This document shows positions 34,317 through 43,460 of a stretch of 64,000 bases of DNA, piece after piece; position 1 is the first letter of the stretch, and every line of letters starts with the position of its first letter. The DNA comes from Motiliproteus sp041586615. GTDB taxonomy: Bacteria; Pseudomonadota; Gammaproteobacteria; Pseudomonadales; Balneatricaceae. The DNA is taken from positions 12,321 through 76,320 of the forward strand of contig JBFGZS010000013.1 in assembly GCA_041586615.1 (NCBI GenBank), read 5' to 3'. The notes below the pieces were generated by a model. That model ran no database searches. It was given only the letters and a program-made list of their open reading frames with translations, and was not told the DNA's origin. A program made the translations under genes and the position numbers.

Positions 34317-36002
34317 ATGAATCACGAGAAGCCGTTGGCTGATATTGAAATTGCCCGCCGGGCCGATAAACGACCGATTAGCGATATTGCCACCGCGCTC
34401 GGCATCAGGCCCGAAGAACTGGAACCCTACGGTCGGGATAAGGCCAAACTCAATCTGTCGCTCTATCAGCGGGTCCAGTCACGGCAAGACGGTAAACTGG
34501 TGCTGGTGTCTGCGATCCATCCAACGCCCGCCGGCGAGGGAAAAACCACGGCGGCAATTGGTCTTGGCGATGCGCTGAACCGCATCGGCAAACGGACCTC
34601 CATCTGTGTGCGCGAGCCATCCCTGGGGCCTTGTTTCGGCATTAAGGGCGGTGCGGCGGGTGGCGGTTATTCTCAAGTGATTCCGATGGAGGAGATTAAC
34701 CTGCACTTCACCGGTGACTTTCATGCGATTGGCCTGGCGCACAACCTGCTTGCCGCGGCGCTGGATAATCATCTTCACCAGGGTAATGCATTGGGTATCG
34801 ACAGCCGTAAAGTGGTCTGGAAACGCGTGGTGGACATGAACGACCGCGCGTTACGCAAGGTTAATGTCGGGCTCGGTGGGCCGGCAAATTCGATGCCCAG
34901 AGAGAGTGGTTTTGATATTACCGTGGCTTCAGAGGTCATGGCCGTATTCTGTCTGGCGCTGAATCTGGCCGAGCTTAAGCAGCGGCTCGGCGATATCGTC
35001 GTCGCTTATGCCTTCGATGATCGACCCGTGACCGCCAGGGATTTAAAGGTGCAGGGCGCCATGACGGTGCTGGTCAAGGATGCGTTCAAGCCGAATCTGG
35101 TGCAGACGCTGGAGCATACCCCGGCCTTTGTACACGGTGGTCCGTTTGCGAATATTGCCCACGGTTGCAATTCCCTGATCTCGACCCGATTAGCGCTGAA
35201 GTTATCGGACTATGTGGTGACCGAGGCCGGGTTTGGCGCCGACCTGGGCGCGGAAAAGTTTATGAATATCGTCTGTCGTAAATCCGGATTGCGGCCCGAC
35301 GCCGTGGTGTTGGTTGCGACCGTACGGGCGTTGAAATATCACGGCGGCGTTGCGCTGGATCAGTTGCATGATGAAAATTGTGAGGCGGTGGCGCGCGGGG
35401 TCGCGAATCTGCGCAAGCATATTGAAAATATCCATCTGTTCCACCTCCCTGTCGTGGTTGCCATTAATCGTTTTAATAACGACACCGAACAGGAGATCGA
35501 CTGTATTCGTGCCAAGTGCGATTACCTGGGGGTGCCCGTCATACCTTGCACAAATTGGGCGGAGGGTGGTCGCGGCGCGACCGAATTGTCCAAAGTCGTG
35601 GTTGAGCGGGTCGAAGGGCATAGTGCCGATTTTCGCTTGCTGTATCAGGATGACGAACCGCTCTGGGAAAAAATAAAGATCATCGTCCAAGCGATCTACG
35701 GTGCCGATGACGTGCTAGCCGATAAAAAGCTCCGTGAAAAAATCCGTGGGCTGGAAGCGTCAGGCTACGGCGCGCTGCCTATTTGCATGGCCAAGACGCC
35801 GTACAGTTTTTCAACCGACCCGGCGCTGCGCGGCCGACCGCAACAGTTTGATGTACCGCTGCGCGATGTGCAGCTGGCGGCGGGGGCCGGATTTATTGTC
35901 GTACTGACCGATAACATTATGACGATGCCGGGCTTGCCGAAGCATCCCGCAGCGGAATTGATCGATCTGGACGAGGACGGCCTGGTGAGCGGTTTGTTTT
36001 AG
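34317..36002 (+). CDS. fhs: Formate-tetrahydrofolate ligase
   Basis: The protein has 561 residues and catalyses ATP-dependent formation of 10-formyltetrahydrofolate from formate. The nucleotide motif PTPAGEGKTTAAIGLGDAL and the segments EPSLGPCFGIKGGAAGGGYS and MTMPGLPKHPAA are diagnostic. The ATG at 34317 follows ACGGAGG by a proper spacing; the frame is open 39 codons further upstream but without support. It converges with purC, another consumer of one-carbon and purine metabolism. Confidence 0.96.
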   Translation: MNHEKPLADIEIARRADKRPISDIATALGIRPEELEPYGRDKAKLNLSLYQRVQSRQDGKLVLVSAIHPTPAGEGKTTAAIGLGDALNRIGKRTSICVREPSLGPCFGIKGGAAGGGYSQVIPMEEINLHFTGDFHAIGLAHNLLAAALDNHLHQGNALGIDSRKVVWKRVVDMNDRALRKVNVGLGGPANSMPRESGFDITVASEVMAVFCLALNLAELKQRLGDIVVAYAFDDRPVTARDLKVQGAMTVLVKDAFKPNLVQTLEHTPAFVHGGPFANIAHGCNSLISTRLALKLSDYVVTEAGFGADLGAEKFMNIVCRKSGLRPDAVVLVATVRALKYHGGVALDQLHDENCEAVARGVANLRKHIENIHLFHLPVVVAINRFNNDTEQEIDCIRAKCDYLGVPVIPCTNWAEGGRGATELSKVVVERVEGHSADFRLLYQDDEPLWEKIKIIVQAIYGADDVLADKKLREKIRGLEASGYGALPICMAKTPYSFSTDPALRGRPQQFDVPLRDVQLAAGAGFIVVLTDNIMTMPGLPKHPAAELIDLDEDGLVSGLF

Positions 36003-36136
36003 AGCTGTAACGGAGTACTTGGTTTGAGAGGGGTCGCTGAGTGATTTGTTTTAGCCTGCCACGAGGCCGTAATGGCGCTGTGCAAGGGGAAAATAGCGAC
36101 AGTGCAGGAAAAACGGTAGTAACGAGGACGTGTTGA

Positions 36137-36178
36137 GTAAAGCGTTTGTAGCGGTAAACTGTACTACAAACGCTTTAC
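36137..36178. terminator. Perfect 15-bp inverted repeat between convergent fhs and purC
   Basis: GTAAAGCGTTTGTAG pairs exactly with CTACAAACGCTTTAC across a 12-base loop. There is no T run on either side, so it is either a factor-dependent or atypical bidirectional terminator, or a protein-binding palindrome. Confidence 0.45.
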
Positions 36179-36281
36179 CGGCAAGGCGCAACACGACGTC
36201 CATTGCGCCCTGATCAGCAGCCTGGCCTGACTGTGCTGGTCAACAATGACCGCGTCGTTAAGCCCCGTGCTGAGACCTTTA

Positions 36282-37385
36282 TCAGTCGACCAGGCCGTAC
36301 TGGTCGCGGAGAATGTTGATGATCTCCGCCTTGGGGTTTTCAGTCAGCTGGAGCGTTTCCCCGGTTACCTTTTCGGCGATACCAACGTAGGTGTCTGAAA
36401 CGGTCATCAGCACCGACTCCGGCAACGCGTTATCGTTTGCCAGGGCTTGACGCTCTGACATACGATCTTTGTTGAGCAGGATGTCGGGATCAGGGAAGTG
36501 GTTTAGCAGCAGTTGACGGAAATCTTCTTTAGAGTTCTCAACAATCTTGCCATTCCGGTAGGCTTCACCGTCCCAGATACGTGAGGAGTCGGGGGTGCCC
36601 ACCTCATCCATGTAGATCAGCTTTTCCTTGCCGCTGGCATCGGTGACGTAACCAAATTCAAATTTGGTATCGACAAAGATCTGGTCCAATTTGGCCAGTT
36701 CCTGACGGATAACGTCAAAGCCTTCTTTCAGCAGGACTTCGTAGCGATCGATATCGGCTTTGCTGCGAAAGTTAAACGCCGCGAAGTTGTTTTCGATATT
36801 GCTGCGGGTGATATTCACATCATCCACTTCGGGGACACCAGGGATGCCGGTGAGGATGCCTTTGGTGGAAGGTGTGATCAGTAATTCGGGTAATTTCTGG
36901 TCCTTTTGCAGGCCATCGGGTAGTTGAATGCCGCAAAAATCGCGTTCGCCTTTGCTATAGGCGCGCCACATTGAGCCGGTAATGTACTGACGGCAGATGG
37001 CTTCAATCATGACAGGACGGGCTTTCTGAACGATCCAGACGAAAGGGTGGGGGATGTCCAGAATATGGCTATCGGCCAGGCCCTGCTCACGGAACAGTTT
37101 GAACCAGTGGTTAGAGATGGCATTCAGTGCGGCACCCTTACCCGGGACGCCACGCATGCCGCCTTCGCCATGCCAGATGCAGTCAAATGCCGAGATACGG
37201 TCACTGATGACCATAATGGCCAACGGTGCATCCGCGGCGACGTTATAGCCTTTTTCTTTAATCAGACGACGGCTGTCGGCGTCGGTCAGCCAGTAGACGG
37301 AACGGACCTTGCCGCTGTGAACAGGGTTGTCGGTACGGATCGGCAGATCATTATTCACGGCCAATACTTTATCAGCAAGACTCAT
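36282..37385 (-). CDS. purC: SAICAR synthase (phosphoribosylaminoimidazole-succinocarboxamide synthase), long form
   Basis: The protein has 367 residues and performs the eighth step of purine synthesis, joining CAIR and aspartate with ATP. SGKVRSVYWL, ISDRISAFDCIWHGEG, and the YMDEVGTPDSSRIW block are conserved. It is the ~370-residue form found in several marine gammaproteobacteria rather than the ~237-residue E. coli form. It has a 410-bp upstream region of its own. Confidence 0.95.
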   Translation of the reverse strand: MSLADKVLAVNNDLPIRTDNPVHSGKVRSVYWLTDADSRRLIKEKGYNVAADAPLAIMVISDRISAFDCIWHGEGGMRGVPGKGAALNAISNHWFKLFREQGLADSHILDIPHPFVWIVQKARPVMIEAICRQYITGSMWRAYSKGERDFCGIQLPDGLQKDQKLPELLITPSTKGILTGIPGVPEVDDVNITRSNIENNFAAFNFRSKADIDRYEVLLKEGFDVIRQELAKLDQIFVDTKFEFGYVTDASGKEKLIYMDEVGTPDSSRIWDGEAYRNGKIVENSKEDFRQLLLNHFPDPDILLNKDRMSERQALANDNALPESVLMTVSDTYVGIAEKVTGETLQLTENPKAEIINILRDQYGLVD

Positions 37386-37795
37386 TGCAAACTGTCCTGT
37401 AATTCGGTTGTTCGAAAAGGTTAACTAGATCAACCGGTTAGTGCGACGCTAAAAGGTTGCAGCGACATAGCGGTTGTGCGGACGGGGACGTGCCGGTTTC
37501 TAGATCGGGCATAATAGCAGATTGAATGGCGCGTTTCATCTGCTACCCGGCTGTAGGCGTGCTAACTTTCATTGGGCCGGAAAGCCTCCCGGGTGCTGGA
37601 TCGGTGCCGGAGCCTTCCACCAGTGGATAATCTATCTGCTAGTCTAGAAAACGCTCAATAACAAGGTTATCTGATGTATTATATGCATCACCGAATTTTG
37701 CGCCGCAAGTCGGGCGGACGTGCGCCCGTTTCTCGTCACGTTGGCTCTTATTAACGCGGCACCTATTAGCCCTGTAACACGGAACCCGGATTACC
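37386..37795. other. Gene-free stretch between divergent purC and aspartokinase genes
   Basis: The only structure noted is an imperfect palindrome, TGATGTATTATATGCATCA (37672-37690), which contains a TATTAT suitable as a -10 element for the aspartokinase gene. No riboswitch or PurR box was recognised. Confidence 0.4.
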
Positions 37796-39247
37796 ATGGC
37801 AATGAACCAGCATACCGTTGAAAAAATCGGCGGTACCTCCATGAGCAACTATGTAGCGGTACGCGATAATATCGTGTTACAGCAAGGTCAGCTCGAAAAC
37901 CTGTATCAGCGTTTATTCGTGGTATCGGCATACGGCGGTATTACGGATATGTTGCTGGAACATAAAAAAACTGGACAGCCGGGTATCTACGGTTTATTTG
38001 CCAGTGCGGCAGATGACGACCGGGGTTGGCGTGGTGCGCTGGCGGACCTGCGCCAGCGTGCTCATGACATCAATGCTGAGCTGTTTGTCGGTGGTGATGA
38101 TCTTGTCGCGGCAGATGAATTTATTAATGAGCGTCTTGACGACGCCGAAAGCTGTCTGCGTGACCTGCAGCGCATTTGTCAGCATGGCCACTTTGCGCTG
38201 GAAACCCATCTGCATACCGTCCGCGAGATGCTAGCCAGTATTGGCGAATCCCACAGCGCCCGCAATATGGCGACCCTGTTGCAGCGTGACGGCATCAATG
38301 CCCGTTTTGTTGATCTTTCCGGTTGGCGCAGCCAGCACCAGCTGTCCCTGGATGACCGGGTTTTGCAGGGGCTGGCGGCACTGGATCTGGCCAATGAGCT
38401 GCCAATCGTCACCGGATATGCCCATGCAGAAGATGGGCTGATGGCGACCTTCGATCGGGGTTACAGTGAGATGACCTTTAGTCGCCTGGCGGTCCTGAGC
38501 GGTGCGCGCGAGGCGATTATTCATAAGGAATTCCACCTCTCCAGCGCCGATCCGCGTCTGGCCGGTGAAGATAACGTCGTGCCGATCGGGCGCACCAATT
38601 ATGACGTTGCCGATCAGTTGGCCAACCTGGGCATGGAGGCGATCCACCCCCGGGCCGCGAAGGGCTTGCGCCAAAGTGGCATTGCGTTGCGGGTTAAAAA
38701 CACCTTTGAACCTCAGCATGAAGGCACCCTGATCACCGCCGATTATGTCAGTGGTACGCCGCGGGTGGAGATTATTGCGGGTCGCAAGAATGTCTACGCG
38801 ATTGAAGTGTTTGACCAGGAGATGATGGGCAGCTCAAGCCAGTATGATCGCGAGATCCTTCAGGTCATCGAGCGTTTCAAGGCGCATATTATCACCAAGG
38901 ACAGTAACGCCAACAGCATCACGCACTTCCTCGACGCGAACCTGAAAACCGTCAAGCGCATCCAGACACGACTAGAGGCGCTGCTGCCGGAAAGTGATAT
39001 CCAGGTCCGTAAGTTGGCGATTGTGTCTGCAATCGGCAGTGATATGAAGGTGCCCGGCCTGCTGGCTCAGGCCGTTGTAGCACTGGCGGATGCCGGCATC
39101 AGCGTCGAGGCCATGCACCAGTCGCTGCGTCAGGTCGATATGCAGTTTGTTATCGATGAATCCTCCTATGAGCTTGCCGTGAAGCGGCTGCATCAGTGTT
39201 TGGTTGAAGCCCGTCAATCAGGCGCCAGTAGCAACTGCGCAGCCTGA
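37796..39247 (+). CDS. Aspartate kinase, ectoine-type (Ask_ect-like)
   Basis: The protein has 483 residues and phosphorylates aspartate at the head of the aspartate-family and ectoine pathways. The start VEKIGGTSMSNY, the GYSEMTFSRLAVLSGA active-site region and two C-terminal ACT-like segments are visible. The N-terminal pattern and length resemble the specialised aspartokinase Ask_ect that is usually encoded with ectABC. No ectoine genes flank it here, so it may be an orphan ectoine enzyme or a different aspartokinase class. Confidence 0.85.
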   Translation: MAMNQHTVEKIGGTSMSNYVAVRDNIVLQQGQLENLYQRLFVVSAYGGITDMLLEHKKTGQPGIYGLFASAADDDRGWRGALADLRQRAHDINAELFVGGDDLVAADEFINERLDDAESCLRDLQRICQHGHFALETHLHTVREMLASIGESHSARNMATLLQRDGINARFVDLSGWRSQHQLSLDDRVLQGLAALDLANELPIVTGYAHAEDGLMATFDRGYSEMTFSRLAVLSGAREAIIHKEFHLSSADPRLAGEDNVVPIGRTNYDVADQLANLGMEAIHPRAAKGLRQSGIALRVKNTFEPQHEGTLITADYVSGTPRVEIIAGRKNVYAIEVFDQEMMGSSSQYDREILQVIERFKAHIITKDSNANSITHFLDANLKTVKRIQTRLEALLPESDIQVRKLAIVSAIGSDMKVPGLLAQAVVALADAGISVEAMHQSLRQVDMQFVIDESSYELAVKRLHQCLVEARQSGASSNCAA

Positions 39248-39295
39248 TCCTTCAGGCCGGCCCCTGTTCTCCGCCAGCTGTTGCGATTGAGTAAT

Positions 39296-39316
39296 GTGCT
39301 GGCGGCGTGCCAGCAC
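39296..39316 (+). terminator. Possible terminator after the aspartokinase gene
   Basis: GTGCTGGC pairs with GCCAGCAC across a 5-base loop, 48 bp after the stop codon. The following bases are TTCC, not a T run, so confidence is low. Confidence 0.35.
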
Positions 39317-39435
39317 TTCCATAGCTATGGCCATAACCATAATCGGCTTTTGCGCAGTAGATTAGCGTTTAGTCCGGCAGGCTCCTGGGCGTATCATAGG
39401 CCAGTCTTGTTTTAAGTATAACGAAGAGGTTTAAC

Positions 39436-40872
39436 ATGTTTCGTCGCACGAAAATTGTTACCACGTTAGGACCGGCAACGGATCGTGACGGTAATCTTGA
39501 AAAGATTCTCCGAGCCGGCGCCAATATGGTGCGGATGAACTTTTCCCATGGTAAAGCTGAAGACCATATTCGGCGTGCGGAAGAAGTGCGCGCTATAGCG
39601 CGTCGTTTGGGTATCCATGTGGCGATTCTGGGTGATCTGCAGGGGCCAAAAATCCGTATATCCACCTTCAAGACGGGTAAGGTGCAGCTCAAGGCTGGGG
39701 CGGATTTTATCCTGGATGGTGCACTGCCGGCGGGTGAAGGGGATGAGTGTCGGGTCGGATTAGATTATAAGGCGTTGCCTCAGGATCTGCGGGTCGCTGA
39801 TGTGTTGCTGTTGGATGATGGCAGGGTTCGGCTTGAAGTCACGTCTATCGCCGGCAGCGAGGTGCACACCCGGGTGACTGTTCCCGGCCCGCTGTCAAAC
39901 AATAAAGGCATCAATAAGCTGGGGGGCGGGCTATCCGCGCCGGCGCTGACGGAAAAAGATAAGGCCGATATACTGACTGCCGCAAAAATGGACGTGGATT
40001 ATCTAGCCGTGTCGTTTCCTCGCAACGGTGCCGATATGGCTAATGCCAGAGCCCTGGCCAAAGCGGCGGGTTTGCATGCCAAGCTGGTTGCCAAGGTGGA
40101 GCGGGCCGAGACCGTTGCTACGCCTGAAGCCATGGATGAGATCATTCTCGCCTCCGATGCGGTGATGGTGGCCCGCGGAGATCTGGGGGTCGAGATTGGT
40201 GATGCCGAATTGATGGGCGTGCAAAAGCGCCTGATACGCCGGTCGCGCCAGCTTAACCGCGTGGTCATCACCGCCACCCAGATGATGGAGTCCATGATAT
40301 CCAGTCCGATGCCGACGCGGGCAGAGGTCATGGATGTGGCGAACGCGGTGCTGGATGGTACCGATGCCGTGATGTTATCGGGAGAAACGGCTGCCGGAGA
40401 CTATCCGGTTGAAACCGTGCTCGCCATGGCCGAAGTCTGTCTGGGTGCCGAGAAGCATCCCAGTGTCAATGTATCACGCCATCGCATGGAGAGTCAGTTT
40501 GCCGATATTACCGAGGCGGTGGCGATGGCAACGATGTACGCAGCCAATCACATGCAGGGCGTGAAGGCGATCATTGCGCTGACCGAATCGGGTACGACGC
40601 CGCTGCTGTTGTCGCGCATAAGTTCCGGTCTGCCGATTTTTGCCCTGTCCCGGAATGAGGATACGCTAAGCCGCTCGGCGCTGTACCGGGGTGTGTATCC
40701 GCAGCGTATCGATGTTGAGGCCTGTGATATTACGACCGTCGCTACGCAGGCGCTGGAGGCGCTTAAAGGCAAGGGGTTGCTGGTTAGCGGGGATCGCGTG
40801 CTGCTGACCCATGGTGATGACTACAGTGCGGAAGGCGGAACGAACAGCTGCAAGGTGCTGGTGGTTTCCTAA
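39436..40872 (+). CDS. pyk: Pyruvate kinase
   Basis: The protein has 478 residues and converts phosphoenolpyruvate and ADP to pyruvate and ATP. The opening FRRTKIVTTLGPATD, VRMNFSHG, VMVARGDLGVEIG and the ATQMMESMI motif are all present. Length matches the PykA-type bacterial enzyme without an extra C-terminal domain. It stands alone and ends at a strong terminator shared with ybiT. Confidence 0.96.
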   Translation: MFRRTKIVTTLGPATDRDGNLEKILRAGANMVRMNFSHGKAEDHIRRAEEVRAIARRLGIHVAILGDLQGPKIRISTFKTGKVQLKAGADFILDGALPAGEGDECRVGLDYKALPQDLRVADVLLLDDGRVRLEVTSIAGSEVHTRVTVPGPLSNNKGINKLGGGLSAPALTEKDKADILTAAKMDVDYLAVSFPRNGADMANARALAKAAGLHAKLVAKVERAETVATPEAMDEIILASDAVMVARGDLGVEIGDAELMGVQKRLIRRSRQLNRVVITATQMMESMISSPMPTRAEVMDVANAVLDGTDAVMLSGETAAGDYPVETVLAMAEVCLGAEKHPSVNVSRHRMESQFADITEAVAMATMYAANHMQGVKAIIALTESGTTPLLLSRISSGLPIFALSRNEDTLSRSALYRGVYPQRIDVEACDITTVATQALEALKGKGLLVSGDRVLLTHGDDYSAEGGTNSCKVLVVS

Positions 40873-40929
40873 GACGGTTAACGACGGGCTTGGGTTGTCA
40901 CGGGAGTCGAGTGGTTTAAGGCTATCGAT

Positions 40930-40969
40930 AAAAAGCCGTGCACGCTGCTGAAGGCGTGCACGGCTTTTT
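40930..40969. terminator. Strong bidirectional terminator between pyk and ybiT
   Basis: A 16-bp perfect stem (AAAAAGCCGTGCACGC / GCGTGCACGGCTTTTT) with an 8-base loop gives a T run on both strands. It lies between two converging genes. Confidence 0.92.
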
Positions 40970-41001
40970 ACTTAGCGCAAGGTTAGTGCGTTAGGCGGGT
41001 G

Positions 41002-42591
41002 TTAGACCGTCCCTTGGCTGCGCAGGTAGTCTTCATAGGTGCCGTGGTAATCGACGATCCCGGTCGGTGTCAGCTCGATAATGCGGGTTGCCAGCGAGGA
41101 GACAAACTCGCGGTCATGGCTGACAAAGAGCAGGGTGCCGGGGTAGTTTTCCAGTGCCAGGTTCAGCGACTCGATGGATTCCATATCCAGGTGGTTGGTG
41201 GGCTCGTCCATCAGGAGAATGTTGGGCCGTTGCAGCATGATTTTGCCGAACAGCATGCGACCCTGTTCACCACCCGAAATCAGGGTGACGGATTTATCGA
41301 TCTCTTTTTGGGAAAACAGCAGGCGTCCTAGCGTGCCGCGGATGACCTGTTCGTCATCGCCTTCCTGTCCCCACTGGCTCATCCACTCGAGCAGGGGTTT
41401 GTCTTCTTCAAAATCGGCGGCGTGATCCTGTGCATAGTAGCCAATGGTTGCATTTTCAGACCACTTGATCGTGCCGGCGTTGGGTTCCAGGTCGCCAACC
41501 AGGCATTTGAGCAGTGTCGACTTACCGATACCGTTGGGTCCGATAATTGCGATGCGCTCACCGACTTCGACCGAGAGGTTAAGCCCGGAAAACAGTTCTT
41601 CATCGAAGGCTTTGCTCATCCCTTCGACATTGAGTGCCTGGCGGTGCAGTTTTTTGCTTTGCTCGAAGCGAATGTAAGGGTTTTGGCGGCTTGAAGGTTT
41701 GACTTCGTCGAGCTGAATCTTATCGATCTGCTTGGCGCGCGAGGTTGCCTGCTTGGATTTTGATGCGTTGGCTGAGAAGCGGCTGACAAAGGCTTTGAGC
41801 TCGGAAATCTGGGCTTTCTTTTTGGCGTTCTCAGACAGCAGCTGTTCGCGAGACTGGGTTGCCGCCGTCATGTATTCATCATAGGAGCCCGGGAAGAGGC
41901 GCAGTGCGCCGTAATCCAGGTCGGCCATATGGGTGCAGACACTGTTCAGGAAGTGACGGTCGTGAGAGATGATGATCATGGTGCAGTTGCGTGCGTTCAG
42001 CATGCCTTCCAACCAGCGGATGGTATTGATATCCAAGTTGTTGGTTGGCTCGTCTAGCAGCATGATGTCGGGATCGGAGAAAAGCACCTGTGCCAGCAGT
42101 ACTCGCAGTTTCCAGCCCGGCGCGACTTTGCTCATCAAGCCAAAGTGCTGTTCCACGGGGATGCCGACGCCCAGCAGAAGCTCGCCCGCCCGTGACTCGG
42201 CGGTGTAGCCGTCCATCTCGGCGAATTCCGCTTCCAGCTCGCCGGCACGAATGCCGTCTGCTTCGGTCATCTCCGGGTTGGCATAAATGGCATCGCGCTC
42301 GGCTTTTACCGCCCACAGTTCTTCGTGTCCCATGATGACGGTGTCGATCACGCTGTACTCTTCGAAAGCGAACTGGTCTTGTTTCAGTTTGCCGATTCGC
42401 TCGTTAGGCGCCTTGGATACATTACCTGCCGTGGGCTCGAGGTCGCGGCCAAGAATTTTCATGAACGTAGATTTGCCACAACCGTTCGCGCCAATCAGAC
42501 CATAACGGTTACCTTCGCCGAATTTAGCGGAGACGTTTTCGAACAGCGGCTTGGCGCCGAATTGCATGGTGATGTTTGCGGTTGTAAGCAA
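41002..42591 (-). CDS. ybiT: YbiT-type ABC-F ATPase
   Basis: The protein has 529 residues with two ATP-binding cassettes and no membrane domain, so it belongs to the ribosome-associated ABC-F translation factors. It aligns with E. coli YbiT along its length: MQFGAKPLFENVSAKFG, NRYGLIGANGCGKST, MLLDEPTNNLD and MDEPTNHLDMESI. Homology starts at a TTG codon (42591). The frame is open for 65 more codons, but those residues match nothing in YbiT. No clear Shine-Dalgarno sequence precedes the TTG, which is unusual. Confidence 0.92.
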   Translation of the reverse strand: MLTTANITMQFGAKPLFENVSAKFGEGNRYGLIGANGCGKSTFMKILGRDLEPTAGNVSKAPNERIGKLKQDQFAFEEYSVIDTVIMGHEELWAVKAERDAIYANPEMTEADGIRAGELEAEFAEMDGYTAESRAGELLLGVGIPVEQHFGLMSKVAPGWKLRVLLAQVLFSDPDIMLLDEPTNNLDINTIRWLEGMLNARNCTMIIISHDRHFLNSVCTHMADLDYGALRLFPGSYDEYMTAATQSREQLLSENAKKKAQISELKAFVSRFSANASKSKQATSRAKQIDKIQLDEVKPSSRQNPYIRFEQSKKLHRQALNVEGMSKAFDEELFSGLNLSVEVGERIAIIGPNGIGKSTLLKCLVGDLEPNAGTIKWSENATIGYYAQDHAADFEEDKPLLEWMSQWGQEGDDEQVIRGTLGRLLFSQKEIDKSVTLISGGEQGRMLFGKIMLQRPNILLMDEPTNHLDMESIESLNLALENYPGTLLFVSHDREFVSSLATRIIELTPTGIVDYHGTYEDYLRSQGTV

Positions 42592-42801
42592 TGTTTTGTA
42601 CCGAGTAGAGATAACAGTGTGAAGGGGTTGCGTTGACGCAGATCTTGGTTGCGTGGTGCAGACCGGTGGCGAGCATGCTGTCCAGCAGACCATGCTGAGT
42701 CGACGCTTGCCGTAGCAGTAGTTTGTCTTCGTATGGTGTTCGATAGGTGCACGGCTGATATTAACGCGCAGAGGTATCGACGGCATGATGGCAAACTAAC
42801 A

Positions 42802-42835
42802 AAAAAGGGCAAGACGCAGTGGCCTCACCCTTTTT
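42802..42835 (-). terminator. Terminator downstream of the cold-shock gene
   Basis: On the minus strand AAAAAGGG pairs with CCCTTTTTT across ~18 bases and ends in a T6 run, 62 bp after the csp stop codon and before ybiT. Confidence 0.6.
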
Positions 42836-42896
42836 AATGCTCAGCTCCAAACGGAGCGAGAGGCTTGCATCACAGCGTGCGCAAGCAGAGCAGCAA

Positions 42897-43103
42897 TTAG
42901 ATTGCTACGATGTTCTCTGCCTGAGGACCTTTCTGACCCTGAGTAACAGTGAACTGAACTTTCTGGCCTTCAACCAGAGTTTTGAAGCCTGAACCAGAGA
43001 TAGCACTGAAGTGAGCGAAAACGTCTGGGCCAGACTCTTGCTCGATGAAACCAAAGCCTTTAGATTCGTTGAACCACTTAACGGTACCAGTAGTTGTAGA
43101 CAT
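42897..43103 (-). CDS. Cold-shock protein, CspA family
   Basis: This is a single cold-shock domain of 68 residues that binds single-stranded RNA or DNA. RNP1 reads KGFGFI and RNP2 reads VFAHF. The domain is full length. The gene has its own strong promoter and an unusually long leader (see neighbouring entries), as in cold-inducible cspA-type genes, though constitutive CspC/E-like members are equally short and cannot be excluded. Confidence 0.95.
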   Translation of the reverse strand: MSTTTGTVKWFNESKGFGFIEQESGPDVFAHFSAISGSGFKTLVEGQKVQFTVTQGQKGPQAENIVAI

Positions 43104-43460
43104 AATAATATCCTATTAATACAAGAGTAATTGAAGCCTTAAAGCAGGCCGTTTTGCTGGAAGTGATGCTATTACTTATGAAGAACAGGACGAGGTACTA
43201 AAGACATCGAAAATGTGCGCATAAATATAAGACGTACTTTCAAGCTGTACTGAATTATACACCCACCTAATGAGGAGTCAATGGCTAATCGGCTGCCTCT
43301 TTAGGGGTGGGGCGACACACAGCTAGTTGAAATTGCTCGCTATCTCGGTGTTTTTTTCTGTGCGTAGTATCGGCCTGCCCGATCATTTGGCTATGAATGA
43401 CGGGTGATCTCTGTGCTGATGTGTCGATGTTGTATCTGACCTATCACGGGGTGCAGTCTG
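43104..43460. other. csp leader and promoter region, pgi downstream region
   Basis: Bases 43104 to ~43247 form the probable ~144-nt untranslated leader of csp on the minus strand, comparable in length to the E. coli cspA leader that acts as an RNA thermosensor. The rest (43282-43460) is the downstream flank of pgi, with no clear terminator seen. Confidence 0.5.
43254..43281 (-). promoter_or_regulatory. Sigma-70 promoter of the cold-shock gene
   Basis: On the minus strand TTGACT (-35) and a perfect TATAAT (-10) are separated by 16 bp. The predicted transcript would carry a ~144-nt leader before the csp ATG. Confidence 0.82.

Noticed and set aside
42592..42786. N-terminal extension of the YbiT-type protein
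   Set aside because: It has no similarity to YbiT, which aligns from the TTG at 42591, and its composition is unlike the rest.
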